42,715 bases of DNA from a gamma proteobacterium symbiont of Taylorina sp. (GTDB taxonomy: Bacteria; Pseudomonadota; Gammaproteobacteria; GRL18), in the NCBI GenBank assembly GCA_025655455.1, contig JAHXIV010000018.1, forward strand, positions 1 to 42,715. Direction: 5' to 3'. The notes beneath the pieces are model-generated. The model did no database searches and was not told the origin of the DNA. It saw only the letters and a list, made by a program, of their open reading frames with translations. Positions within the stretch are counted from its first letter, which is position 1, and each line of letters starts with the position of its first letter. The position numbers and the translations under genes were made by a program. Positions 25,056 to 34,693 of this stretch are shown in pieces.

Positions 25056-25690
25056 TATTGGACTCCCACTGCTTCTGCTATACGCTCAATAAGTAATTTT
25101 ATCTGCTGATGTTTCATTTTCATTGAAGCTTTATTAACAATTAGACGTGAACTGATATCAGCAATATGTTCCATCGGCATTAAACCGTTTGCTTTGAGGG
25201 TATTGCCGGTATCCACTACATCCACAATACGCTCAGCCAGACCCACCAGAGGAGCTAACTCCATGGAACCATAGAGTTTAATTACTTCAACCTGAATACC
25301 TTTCTCTGCATAATATCGTTTGGCTGTGTTGACAAACTTGGTGGCAACTCGCAAACGGGTTGAAACAGTCTTTTCTTCCACAGGGCCGGCAGTCATTAAT
25401 CGACATTTTGCTATTTTTAGATCAAGAGGCTCATAAAGACCTTCACCACCATGCTCCATCAGCACATCTTTCCCGGCAACACCAACATCAGCAGCACCGT
25501 ATTGTACATAGGTAGGAACATCCGTTGCCCGGATAATGACTAATTTGATATGCTCATGATTGGTATCCAGTATTAATTTTCGACTTTTATCGGGGTCATC
25601 GACAGGATAGATATCTGCATGAGCCAGTAGAGGCAATGTTTCTTTATAAATTCTACCCTTGGATAATGCGATTGTCAGCGTGTCACTCAT
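25055..25690 (-). CDS. hisG: ATP phosphoribosyltransferase, short form
   Basis: 211 residues, the short HisG type that lacks the C-terminal regulatory domain and normally needs HisZ as a regulatory partner. Motifs: [76 protein letters not shown]. It makes the first committed step of histidine synthesis. No hisZ is in this window. Gap to murA is 33 bases, so it is cotranscribed with it. Confidence 0.95.
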   Translation of the reverse strand: MSDTLTIALSKGRIYKETLPLLAHADIYPVDDPDKSRKLILDTNHEHIKLVIIRATDVPTYVQYGAADVGVAGKDVLMEHGGEGLYEPLDLKIAKCRLMTAGPVEEKTVSTRLRVATKFVNTAKRYYAEKGIQVEVIKLYGSMELAPLVGLAERIVDVVDTGNTLKANGLMPMEHIADISSRLIVNKASMKMKHQQIKLLIERIAEAVGVQ

Positions 25691-25723
25691 ATTTTACTCT
25701 TTTAAACCTTATCATCAATACTG

Positions 25724-26989
<1,266 letters not shown>

Positions 26990-27110
26990 TTACCAAACCT
27001 TGCATATAGCTATAAAAATGAACAATAAAACGGGGTATTTTACCCTTTATTATATAATTATCAAATATATAATAGATAGCGGTCAAATTTATTGTCCGAG
27101 GGCTTCCATA

Positions 27111-27365
27111 TCAACCAATCTGCAGTTTGCTGGCTGTTTTCCATTCATCCGGCGTATAAGCTTTAATACTCAATGCATGGATATCACCATTACTGATGTG
27201 ATCATTCACTGTTGCATAAACCATTTGCTGTTTCTTTACCGGACTCAAGCCGTCAAATTTTTCTGAAATAACAATCGTATCAAACATACCACCCTCACCA
27301 CTGACAGTGACCTGAGAAGATTCAATACCGGTTGAAATTAAATTTTTGATTTCATCTGTTGTCAT
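27111..27365 (-). CDS. ibaG: BolA/IbaG-family protein
   Basis: 84 residues, BolA fold: VTVSGEGGMFDTIVISEKFD, then LSPVKKQQMVYATVND and a C-terminal HALSIKAYTPDEW. The conserved His (HALS) can help bind a 2Fe-2S cluster with a monothiol glutaredoxin. IbaG is tied to acid stress and iron-sulfur handling. It stands in its usual place between mlaB and murA. Confidence 0.9.
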   Translation of the reverse strand: MTTDEIKNLISTGIESSQVTVSGEGGMFDTIVISEKFDGLSPVKKQQMVYATVNDHISNGDIHALSIKAYTPDEWKTASKLQIG

Positions 27366-27391
27366 AAATCAATACTCTCTTTTAATAGCTG

Positions 27392-27703
27392 CTAATTTAT
27401 TTTTAGTGGTAAAACATCATCCAGACCACAAACTTCTGCCATATGAATCATTTGTTCAGGTAGATTGATAAAAGTAATTTTTTTACCCTTTTGTTCTGCC
27501 TCACGATACCATTCAAGCAGCAAAGCCAAACCCGAGCTGTCAGAACGATTCAGTTGAGAAAAGTCAATTTCCAGAATACGATCTTGCTCATTGAATAATT
27601 CTTCTTTATTTTGCAGCCATAATTCAGGAACCGACTGGAAATTCAGCTCACCTTTTATACGAAAATGCCCTGCAGATATTGTCTCAAATTGCGCGCTATC
27701 CAT
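27392..27703 (-). CDS. mlaB: STAS-domain protein MlaB
   Basis: 103 residues, one STAS domain. The strand-turn LEIDFSQLNRSDSSGLALLLE contains the DSSG motif at the switch site. In the Mla complex MlaB binds MlaF and supports ATPase activity. It begins eight bases after mlaD ends; in E. coli mlaC would lie between these two, but here there is no room. Confidence 0.88.
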   Translation of the reverse strand: MDSAQFETISAGHFRIKGELNFQSVPELWLQNKEELFNEQDRILEIDFSQLNRSDSSGLALLLEWYREAEQKGKKITFINLPEQMIHMAEVCGLDDVLPLKIN

Positions 27704-27710
27704 ATAAATA

Positions 27711-28175
27711 CTATCCCTCTTTAGACTGACTAAAAAGAAACTGGCTGATTAATTTTTCAAGTACAATAGAAGATTGTGTTAAACGTATTTCACTGCCTTC
27801 TTCAAGCAGATCCGGAGCGCCGCCGGGACTGATACCAATATATTTTTCACCGAGCAGACCTGCGGTATAAATTCCTGCATCAGAATCCACTGGAATCTCA
27901 TCAAAACGTTTATCAATGCTCATTGTAACCACTGCTTCAAAACTTTCAGGATCAACAACAATATCGACAACCCGCCCAATAGTAACGCCGGCAATAGTGA
28001 CTGCAGAACGTGTTTTTAAGCCGCTGGCATTGGAAAAACTGGCATTAATAGTATAATGACTGCCGGAGCCAAAACTCTGCATATTACTCACATTAAATGC
28101 CAGTATCAGTAATGCAAGCGCCCCCAGAGAGACAAACAAACCGACTAAAATTTCTAATGTTCTTGAATTAGACAT
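27711..28175 (-). CDS. mlaD: MCE-domain lipid transport protein MlaD
   Basis: 154 residues from the ATG at 28175, which has GGAAC just upstream; an open frame extends back to a TTG at 28205 but gives an unlikely start. One N-terminal helix (LVGLFVSLGALALLILAF) is followed by an MCE domain (YTINASFSNASGLKTRSAVT, IAGVTIGRVVDIVVDPES, YTAGLLGEKYIGISPGG) and a C-terminal helix. MlaD forms the hexameric channel of the MlaFEDB complex, between inner membrane and periplasm, in phospholipid traffic that maintains outer-membrane asymmetry. Confidence 0.93.
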   Translation of the reverse strand: MSNSRTLEILVGLFVSLGALALLILAFNVSNMQSFGSGSHYTINASFSNASGLKTRSAVTIAGVTIGRVVDIVVDPESFEAVVTMSIDKRFDEIPVDSDAGIYTAGLLGEKYIGISPGGAPDLLEEGSEIRLTQSSIVLEKLISQFLFSQSKEG

Positions 28176-28222
28176 AATATTGTTCCAAATAAATAATGAC
28201 TTCAATCAAAGCGATACAACCA

Positions 28223-28996
28223 CTATAACATCAAAGCAGTTAATAAAAAGTCCAGTCCCAATACAATCAAGGCCGAGTTAACAACGGTTCTCGTTGTTGC
28301 ACTACTCACACCTTCTGATGTAGGTGTACAGGAATAACCTTCATAGACAGCAATCCAAGTAACCACAATACCGAAGACAACACTTTTAATCACACCATTA
28401 AGGACATCCTGATGGTAATCCACCTTGGCCTGCATTTGCGACCAATAGGATCCACTGTCAACACCAAGCATCTCAACACCGATAAGATAACCTCCAAACA
28501 CACCGACAGCACTAAACATTGCTGCCAGCAGCGGCATACTGATAATACCTGCCAGTAATCTGGGAGCCAGTATCCTTTCCACCGGATTAACTGCCATCAT
28601 TTCCAGACCTGATAACTGTTCTGTCGCTTTCATCAGACCAATTTCTGCAGTTAAAGCAGAGCCAGCTCTGCCAGCGTAAAGCAGAGCTGTCACCACCGGC
28701 CCGAGTTCTCTTACCAAAGACAGTGCAACCACCACGCCCAGAGATTCTTCAGCACCAAAATCAACCAGCGTATTATAGCCCTGCAAACCTAACACCATGC
28801 CGACAAAAAATCCTGATACAATAATAATCAACATTGAGCGAACACCAACAGAAAAAATCTGTTGAATAATAAGACCTGGACGGCTTAACAGATCTGCAAA
28901 GCAGGCCGTTGTCTGGAAAAACAGAATAACTTCTTTTCCTAAACGGGAGAAGAAGCTGATACTGATATGACCTATTTGAGCAAACCAATTAAACAT
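28223..28996 (-). CDS. mlaE: Phospholipid ABC permease MlaE
   Basis: 257 residues. Conserved centre ELGPVVTALLYAGRAGSALT followed by AEIGLMKATEQLSGLEMMAV is textbook MlaE. Membrane helices follow (LLAAMFSAVGVFGGYLIGVE, VFGIVVTWIAVYEGYSC, ALIVLGLDFLLTALML). It is the inner-membrane part of the Mla transporter. About 95 bases separate it from mlaF. Confidence 0.94.
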   Translation of the reverse strand: MFNWFAQIGHISISFFSRLGKEVILFFQTTACFADLLSRPGLIIQQIFSVGVRSMLIIIVSGFFVGMVLGLQGYNTLVDFGAEESLGVVVALSLVRELGPVVTALLYAGRAGSALTAEIGLMKATEQLSGLEMMAVNPVERILAPRLLAGIISMPLLAAMFSAVGVFGGYLIGVEMLGVDSGSYWSQMQAKVDYHQDVLNGVIKSVVFGIVVTWIAVYEGYSCTPTSEGVSSATTRTVVNSALIVLGLDFLLTALML

Positions 28997-29091
28997 ATTA
29001 TCTCTTATCTAACATAAAATTTGTCTCTGTCTTTCTTTGCTTTGAAAATATTAGCAAAGCGACAGCGACAACAATATTTGGTTGAAGACTC

Positions 29092-29898
29092 TTACCCTGC
29101 CAGCATATCATCCTTGTAAGAGGGCGCTGGATAATGAAAAGGAACCGGACCATCTGCCTTGCCCTGGACAAACTGACTTATCCAGGGTGAATCAGACTGA
29201 TTGATTTCATCAGGAGTCCCATGACCGATAACCTTGCCCTGTGAAATAATATAAATTTTATCTGCAATTTCCAGCGTTTCCTGAATATCATGAGAAACAA
29301 TAATACTGGTAATATCCAGAGCACTATTAATAGAACGAATTAATTGCACCAGAACCCCCATTGAAATAGGATCCTGACCAGTAAAAGGTTCATCATAAAG
29401 AATCATCTCGGGATCAAGTGCAATGGCTCTAGCCAGTGCAGCCCGGCGCGCCATACCACCGGACAACTGACTGGGCATCAGGTCTCTTGCCCCTCTCAGT
29501 CCCACAGCATGAAGTTTCATCAGCACCAGGTCACGTATCATGACTTGCGGTAAATCAGTGTGCTCACGAAGGGGAAAGGCAATATTATCAAACACACTCA
29601 TATCGGTCAGCAGTGCCCCGGTCTGAAACAACATACCCATTTTTTTTCTGGCGGCATAAAGTTTTTTAGTATTCAGAGCAGGAATATTATCATTATGAAA
29701 ATAGATACTGCCCTGCTGCGGTTTTAACTGCCCGCCAATCAGTTTTAATAAAGTTGTCTTTCCTGTACCACTGGGTCCCATAATCGCAGTGATCTTTCCT
29801 TGTGGAATATCAACATCAATGCCGTCAAAAATTTTTGTATGACCACGAGAAAAATGCAAATCTCTGATACGAATAATATTATTTTCAGTTTCCGACAT
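29092..29898 (-). CDS. mlaF: Phospholipid ABC transporter ATPase MlaF
   Basis: 268 residues with every ABC motif intact: Walker A GPSGTGKTT, Q-loop MLFQTGALL, signature LSGGM(ARR), Walker B MILYDEPFTGQD and switch His in VSHD. It powers the Mla complex. It is the reference for the degenerate homologue at 22169-22915. First gene of the minus-strand mla-ibaG-murA-hisGD run, with a TATAAT box upstream. Confidence 0.95.
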   Translation of the reverse strand: MSETENNIIRIRDLHFSRGHTKIFDGIDVDIPQGKITAIMGPSGTGKTTLLKLIGGQLKPQQGSIYFHNDNIPALNTKKLYAARKKMGMLFQTGALLTDMSVFDNIAFPLREHTDLPQVMIRDLVLMKLHAVGLRGARDLMPSQLSGGMARRAALARAIALDPEMILYDEPFTGQDPISMGVLVQLIRSINSALDITSIIVSHDIQETLEIADKIYIISQGKVIGHGTPDEINQSDSPWISQFVQGKADGPVPFHYPAPSYKDDMLAG

Positions 29899-29926
29899 TA
29901 ATCAGGCTCTTACGCTTCAAACAAGG

Positions 29927-29955
29927 ATTATAAACAGGCGAAGTATAACAAAGAA
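29927..29955 (-). promoter_or_regulatory. Putative mlaF promoter
   Basis: Minus strand TTCTTT (29955-29950), 17 bases, TATAAT (29932-29927). The -10 box is perfect and the -35 weak. A start near 29920 would give a leader of about 20 bases. It lies in the divergent gap shared with mlaA. Confidence 0.4.
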
Positions 29956-30125
29956 GGCAGTCCATCTCTATAGACACAGGCTTCTTTATGTTTAACACTA
30001 CTAGCGTTTATCATTTTTTTACCTGAGCAGTCTATCTTTAATACTGTATTTTTATTATCATGGTCACCCATATTTGCAGAATCAGATCAATAAAATTGAG
30101 ACATCCAAAGAAATTAACTCAAATT

Positions 30126-30905
30126 ATGCCTTATCTTCAAGCTCATATATTATGCAACGATTGTTTTCAGCGTATAGTTCCGGTATTTATATTTATTAGT
30201 ATCAGTATCCTTAGTTCAGGTTGTGCATCTATCACACCCGATGGAGATGTCAACGATCCCATAGAATCCGTTAATAGAAATATTTATCAATTCAATGAAG
30301 GTTTTGACCGCACAATTATGAAGCCGCTGGCGCTTGGCTATCAGAAACTACCCGGCCCGATTCAGACCGGCAGCAATAATTTTTTTAATAATCTTGATGA
30401 TGTTGTGGTTATTATCAATGATTCTTTACAGCTTGATATTGAACGCTTTGCTTCTGATACCCTGCGCTTTTCAGTCAATACCATTTTTGGCATCTTTGGT
30501 TTAATTGATGTAGGAACGCCCATGGGTCTGCCTAAACATTATAAGAGTTTTGCTGATACTCTGGGCTACTGGGGTGTCGGTTCGGGTCCTTATTTCATTA
30601 TTCCATTTATTGGTCCAAGCAGTTTACGTGATGCTCCTTCACTCATTGTTGATGCCTTGATTCATCCGGCGACACTGCTGTCACCAACTTCAGCAGTCAT
30701 TGGATTTGCCTCAGTCAGAGCAGTGAATATACGCTCCGACTTACTTAGAACCACTGATTTACGTGATGAAATGGCAATTGATGCGTATATTTTTACCCGT
30801 GAAGCTTATTATCAATGGCGCCAAAACAGAATCCATAATGGCGAGGTCTTCCCCAGAAAGGTCATTATTGAAGACTTTGAGGGCTTTGAAGATTTTGAAA
30901 ATTAA
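30126..30905 (+). CDS. mlaA: Outer-membrane lipoprotein MlaA
   Basis: 259 residues from the ATG at 30126; an upstream in-frame ATG at 30060 would give 281. The later start gives a better signal peptide ending in the lipobox SSGC. MlaA (VacJ) motifs: DPIESVNRNIYQFNEGFDRT, LDDVVVIINDSLQLD, DTLRFSVNTIFGIFGLIDVG, DTLGYWGVGSGPYFIIPFIG. It removes misplaced phospholipid from the outer leaflet and hands it to the Mla pathway. It is divergent from mlaFEDB, and no mlaC lies near either. Confidence 0.92.
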   Translation: MPYLQAHILCNDCFQRIVPVFIFISISILSSGCASITPDGDVNDPIESVNRNIYQFNEGFDRTIMKPLALGYQKLPGPIQTGSNNFFNNLDDVVVIINDSLQLDIERFASDTLRFSVNTIFGIFGLIDVGTPMGLPKHYKSFADTLGYWGVGSGPYFIIPFIGPSSLRDAPSLIVDALIHPATLLSPTSAVIGFASVRAVNIRSDLLRTTDLRDEMAIDAYIFTREAYYQWRQNRIHNGEVFPRKVIIEDFEGFEDFEN

Positions 30906-30908
30906 AAT

Positions 30909-31907
30909 ATGTTTCTAAGTACTATTGCCATACTGGCCGGATTTTTATTACTCATATGGAGTGCTGATCGTTTCGTCATTGGAGCCTCCGGCATTGCATT
31001 AAATTTTGGCGTCTCCCCGTTAATAATCGGCCTGACCATTGTTGGATTCGGAACCTCTGCACCGGAGATGATCGTCTCAGGTGTTGCAGCCTATGAGGGA
31101 ACACCCAATCTGGCGGTCGGCAACGCTCTGGGTTCAAATATTACCAATATTGCCCTGGTTCTGGGCATAACAGCTCTGGTAAGCCCCCTGGTCGTTGATT
31201 CCAAAATTCTCAAACGAGAATACCCCATCATGTTTTTTATTATGCTGCTTGCCTGGTTCCTGTTATGGGATGGGGAGCTGAATATTAGCGATGGTTATAT
31301 ACTTATTTTTGGTATGTTTGCATTGATGATAGTAATTACCATGATGGGTATAAAAGAGAGCCGCAAGTCAAAAAACTCTAATTCTCAGGAGAATGATTCT
31401 CTGGAACAAGAGTTTTCAGATGAGATTCCTACAGACATGTCAACTTCTATAGCCTTCTTATGGCTTTTTATCGGCCTGATAGTTTTGTTAATCAGTTCTC
31501 GTCTACTGGTCTGGGGAGCTGTCAATATTGCACATGAATATCATGTTAGTGAACTCGTCATTGGTCTGACCATTGTTGCTATCGGCACCAGCTTACCTGA
31601 ACTGGCCGCATCAATCAGCAGCGCTCTTAAAAATGAGCATGAAATGGCAATTGGCAATGTGATTGGTTCCAATATGTTTAATTTACTGGGCGTACTGGGC
31701 ATACCGGGGATCATGGGTGGTGCAGTCCTTGAACCTTCCGTATTAGGCAGGGATTATCCTGTTATGATCATATTATCTATCTTATTATTTATTTTTGCTT
31801 ATGGTTTTAAGGGTAAAGGTAAAATAAATCGCATTGAGGGTAGTATTTTATTAATATGTTATATATCCTACATGGTTGTTATCTATCGGGATAGTCTGGT
31901 GCCTTAG
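30909..31907 (+). CDS. yrbG: CaCA-family calcium/sodium antiporter
   Basis: 332 residues, ten or so membrane helices in two halves. Each half has an alpha-repeat: GFGTSAPEMIVS with GNALGSNITNIALVLG, and AIGTSLPELAASISSAL with GNVIGSNMFNLLGVLG. An acidic cytoplasmic loop (QENDSLEQEFSDEIPTD) separates the halves. It is the cation exchanger usually found at the head of the kds-lpt block. It starts four bases after mlaA ends. Confidence 0.92.
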   Translation: MFLSTIAILAGFLLLIWSADRFVIGASGIALNFGVSPLIIGLTIVGFGTSAPEMIVSGVAAYEGTPNLAVGNALGSNITNIALVLGITALVSPLVVDSKILKREYPIMFFIMLLAWFLLWDGELNISDGYILIFGMFALMIVITMMGIKESRKSKNSNSQENDSLEQEFSDEIPTDMSTSIAFLWLFIGLIVLLISSRLLVWGAVNIAHEYHVSELVIGLTIVAIGTSLPELAASISSALKNEHEMAIGNVIGSNMFNLLGVLGIPGIMGGAVLEPSVLGRDYPVMIILSILLFIFAYGFKGKGKINRIEGSILLICYISYMVVIYRDSLVP

Positions 31908-31943
31908 TTTCATGTCAGACACAACAAAAACAAGGTCTTATCA

Positions 31944-32477
31944 ATGCAGGAATTTTTAGCCAAAGCTAAATTGATAAAGTTATTAATCTGTGATGTTGAT
32001 GGTGTAATGACTGATGGCAGACTTTTTTTTGATGATAAAGGTATAGAGTATAAGGCATTTCATTCCCGAGATGGTTTAGGTATCAAAATGCTGCAGCGTT
32101 CAGGCATACCTCTTGCCATCATTACCGCCAGAAGCTCGGATGCCGTCAGACATCGAATGATTAATTTAAATATCGATCTCGTTTTTCAGGGACAGCAAAA
32201 TAAGATCCATGCATTTGAGGATCTATGCCAGCAGTTACAGTTAAAGCCCTTTGAAATTGCCTATATGGGTGATGATCTGGTTGATCTCCCTGTCATGAAC
32301 AAAGTCGGCCTGTCTATCGCGGTAGCTGATGCTCATGATCTAGTGAAAAAACAGGCCGGCTGGATAACCCATAATAAGGGTGGTCAGGGTGCAGTGCGGG
32401 ATGCTTGTGAGTTATTAATGGAAGCACAAGGCACTCTGGAAGAACAGATAGCTCTGTTCTTTAAGGCAGAGAGTTAG
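31944..32477 (+). CDS. kdsC: KDO 8-phosphate phosphatase
   Basis: 177 residues, HAD family C0 type without a cap. Nucleophile and acid Asp17/Asp19 in ICDVDGVMTDG, FHSRDGLGIKML, ITARSSDAVRHR, AYMGDDLVDLPVM and a C-terminal KGGQGAVRDACE. It frees KDO from KDO 8-phosphate for lipopolysaccharide. kdsD, which often precedes it, is absent between yrbG and kdsC. Confidence 0.94.
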   Translation: MQEFLAKAKLIKLLICDVDGVMTDGRLFFDDKGIEYKAFHSRDGLGIKMLQRSGIPLAIITARSSDAVRHRMINLNIDLVFQGQQNKIHAFEDLCQQLQLKPFEIAYMGDDLVDLPVMNKVGLSIAVADAHDLVKKQAGWITHNKGGQGAVRDACELLMEAQGTLEEQIALFFKAES

Positions 32478-32500
32478 AGACAAAAATTTAGATCAATTGT

Positions 32501-33103
32501 ATGGATAAAAAACTTCTTGCTTTTCTAATCGCCTTTCCTATTGTTTCGATCTTACTGACCGTATCAATTATAAAGACTAAAAAAGTCACACAAACTTCTA
32601 TGAATTTTCCAGACACAAATCAGTATAAAAAAATTGCCGACTCTTTCATTAATTATGCTGATATGATTAATTATGGTGAGACTGGTCATCCCAAAAGCAA
32701 GATCAGCGCAGATAAGCTGATTCATTATCCTGGAGACAAGGATTCAGAACTGATCAATCCCATTATCACTTTTTTTCGTCAACAGGGATCTCCTTTTGTG
32801 ATTATAGCTGACAAGGGATTTATCAATCAGGGTGCAACTCGTCTTTTTTTAAAAGGTCGAGTTATGATTATGCGTAAAAGTTCACCCTATAATCAATTTC
32901 TGGAGGTTAAATCTCCTGAATTAATAATATGGCCTGATAAAGAATACGCTGAAACAGAAAAGCCTATACAAATAAAGACTGACAACAGTCTAATTAATTC
33001 CATTGGAATGGAGGCCTATTTTGACACTGAACATTATATTTTTATGCATAAGGTCAAAGGTCACTATAATGCAATAAAACACAACGAAAAAGGTAGCCGA
33101 TAA
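32501..33103 (+). CDS. lptC: LPS export protein LptC
   Basis: 200 residues. One N-terminal helix (LLAFLIAFPIVSILLTVSII) anchors a periplasmic beta-jellyroll (ADSFINYADMINYGETGHPK, VFIADKGFINQG-like VIIADKGFINQGATRLFLKG, SPELIIWPDKEYAETEKPI). LptC takes LPS from LptBFG and passes it to LptA. Sequence is divergent, as is common; position before lptA-lptB supports it. Confidence 0.88.
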   Translation: MDKKLLAFLIAFPIVSILLTVSIIKTKKVTQTSMNFPDTNQYKKIADSFINYADMINYGETGHPKSKISADKLIHYPGDKDSELINPIITFFRQQGSPFVIIADKGFINQGATRLFLKGRVMIMRKSSPYNQFLEVKSPELIIWPDKEYAETEKPIQIKTDNSLINSIGMEAYFDTEHYIFMHKVKGHYNAIKHNEKGSR

Positions 33104-33219
33104 TGAAAACAAAAAATTTTTTTAAACTGGCTTTGTTCCATAGGAGCTATCGGCCAATAAATTTTCACCGCTATCGCTTTGCAAACATATTTACTATTGC
33201 AAATAAGACAGGGGTATAG
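33103..33219 (+). CDS. Possible 38-codon ORF between lptC and lptA
   Basis: The ATG at 33103-33105 overlaps the lptC stop by one base (TAATG), so it could be read by translational coupling. It encodes MKTKNFFKLALFHRSYRPIN followed by FHRYRFANIFTIANKTGV and stops four bases before the lptA start at 33224. It is basic and aromatic-rich with no known domain. It may be a small protein, a coupling leader for lptA, or chance. lptC and lptA usually sit much closer together, so the 120-bp spacing needs some explanation. Confidence 0.3.
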   Translation: MKTKNFFKLALFHRSYRPINFHRYRFANIFTIANKTGV

Positions 33220-33223
33220 TTTT

Positions 33224-33763
33224 ATGTTTGATAAGAGAACAGTCATTATTTTTTTTATTTTTATTTTTATTTTTATTTCTACTCCCGGTTATCTGCTGGC
33301 ATTAGAAAGTGATCGTAATCAACCCATTAGCCTGGAGGCTGACTTTGCTGATATTGATGATTTAAAAGGCATGAGTGTTTATACTGGAAATGTTATTTTA
33401 ATTCAGGGCAGTATGGTCATCAAGGCAGATGAATTAACCTTATACCACAATGCCGACAGAGATTTGGAAAAAGCAATTGCCCGGGGTGAAAAAAAGCTGG
33501 CTACTTTTAAACAGCGTCCTGAAGGAAAAGAACAGGATTTTAAGGCCAGAGCCAGTACCATCGAGTACTTCATAAAAAAAGAAAAAATTTATTTACTTAA
33601 TAATGCACATGTTACACAAGATGGCGGATCCTTCAGTGCTAATAAAATTACTTATGATACAAAAAAAGAAACCGTTGTTGCCAGTAGTAAAAAAGATAAA
33701 CAAGGGAAGCCCGTCTCCAACGGACGAGTCAAAGTTACTATTCCAGCCAGACAGAAGAAATAA
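33224..33763 (+). CDS. lptA: LPS periplasmic bridge protein LptA
   Basis: 179 residues from the ATG at 33224 (AGGGG upstream); an open frame back to 33179 adds a non-signal-like stretch. Signal peptide: VIIFFIFIFIFISTPGYLLA-L. The mature part has the OstA/LptA beta-jellyroll (PISLEADFADIDDLKGMSVY, TGNVILIQGSMVIKADEL, ANKITYDTKKETVV) and a basic C terminus. LptA polymers bridge LptC to LptD across the periplasm. Confidence 0.9.
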   Translation: MFDKRTVIIFFIFIFIFISTPGYLLALESDRNQPISLEADFADIDDLKGMSVYTGNVILIQGSMVIKADELTLYHNADRDLEKAIARGEKKLATFKQRPEGKEQDFKARASTIEYFIKKEKIYLLNNAHVTQDGGSFSANKITYDTKKETVVASSKKDKQGKPVSNGRVKVTIPARQKK

Positions 33764-33769
33764 TCTATT

Positions 33770-34507
33770 ATGTCAAATTCTCAACTGGAATTACGGGCTG
33801 AAAATTTAAATAAATCATTTAAATCACGTCATGTGGTCAAAGATATTTCCTTTAGTGTGAAAAAAGGGGAGGTTGTTGGGCTTTTAGGCTCAAATGGTGC
33901 GGGAAAAACTACCAGTTTTTATATGGTTGTCGGTCTGATTCATGCCGATAGTGGACAAATTACCTGTCGTGGACATGATATTACTCATCAGCCCATCCAC
34001 AAACGTGCTAAACAAGGGATTGGCTATCTTCCTCAGGAGGCTTCTATCTTTAGAAAATTAACCGTAGAAGATAATATCAAGGCCATTTTACAAACACGGC
34101 AGGATCTTAATGACACTGATGTAAAGGATCATCTGGATCAATTGTTACATGAGTTGAGTATCTCTCATATTCGAGATTCTATAGGAATAAGCCTTTCCGG
34201 AGGAGAAAGACGTCGAGTTGAAATAGCAAGAACACTGGCAATGGAACCTGATTTTATCTTGCTGGATGAACCTTTTGCCGGAGTTGACCCCATATCTGTC
34301 AATGATATTCAATCCATTATCATGCAATTATGTGAAAATAATATCGGGATTTTAATTACCGATCATAATGTCAGAGAAACTCTTAACGTTTGTAAACGAG
34401 CCTATATCATGAATAGCGGCAGTGTTATTGCCGAAGGCTCTCCCGAAGAAATATTAAATAATGAACAAGTTCAGGCTGTTTACCTTGGTGAAAACTTTCA
34501 TATTTAA
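33770..34507 (+). CDS. lptB: LPS export ATPase LptB
   Basis: 245 residues, complete ABC protein: Walker [11 protein letters not shown]-loop YLPQEASIF, signature LSGGERRR, Walker [14 protein letters not shown] and switch His in [10 protein letters not shown], plus the family's C-terminal YLGENF. It drives LPS extraction with LptFG, which is encoded elsewhere. Seven bases after lptA. Confidence 0.96.
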   Translation: MSNSQLELRAENLNKSFKSRHVVKDISFSVKKGEVVGLLGSNGAGKTTSFYMVVGLIHADSGQITCRGHDITHQPIHKRAKQGIGYLPQEASIFRKLTVEDNIKAILQTRQDLNDTDVKDHLDQLLHELSISHIRDSIGISLSGGERRRVEIARTLAMEPDFILLDEPFAGVDPISVNDIQSIIMQLCENNIGILITDHNVRETLNVCKRAYIMNSGSVIAEGSPEEILNNEQVQAVYLGENFHI

Positions 34508-34693
34508 AAATTTCAATCTATTGATAACTCTTTGATAAAACTGTAAATAATATTTTACCTAAAAAATAATCGATTTATTTGACCCTAATCAACTGCAATG
34601 GCACAGATTTTGAGCTACTATTAACTTATCAACTCATTAAAATATTCAAGGTTCAACTGATTTATTTAGATTCAAGGTAAGCTATATTAATTT

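Noticed and set aside
33179..33223. Longer N terminus for LptA
   Set aside because: The added residues are not signal-like and would separate the signal peptide from the start; the ATG at 33224 has AGGGG upstream.
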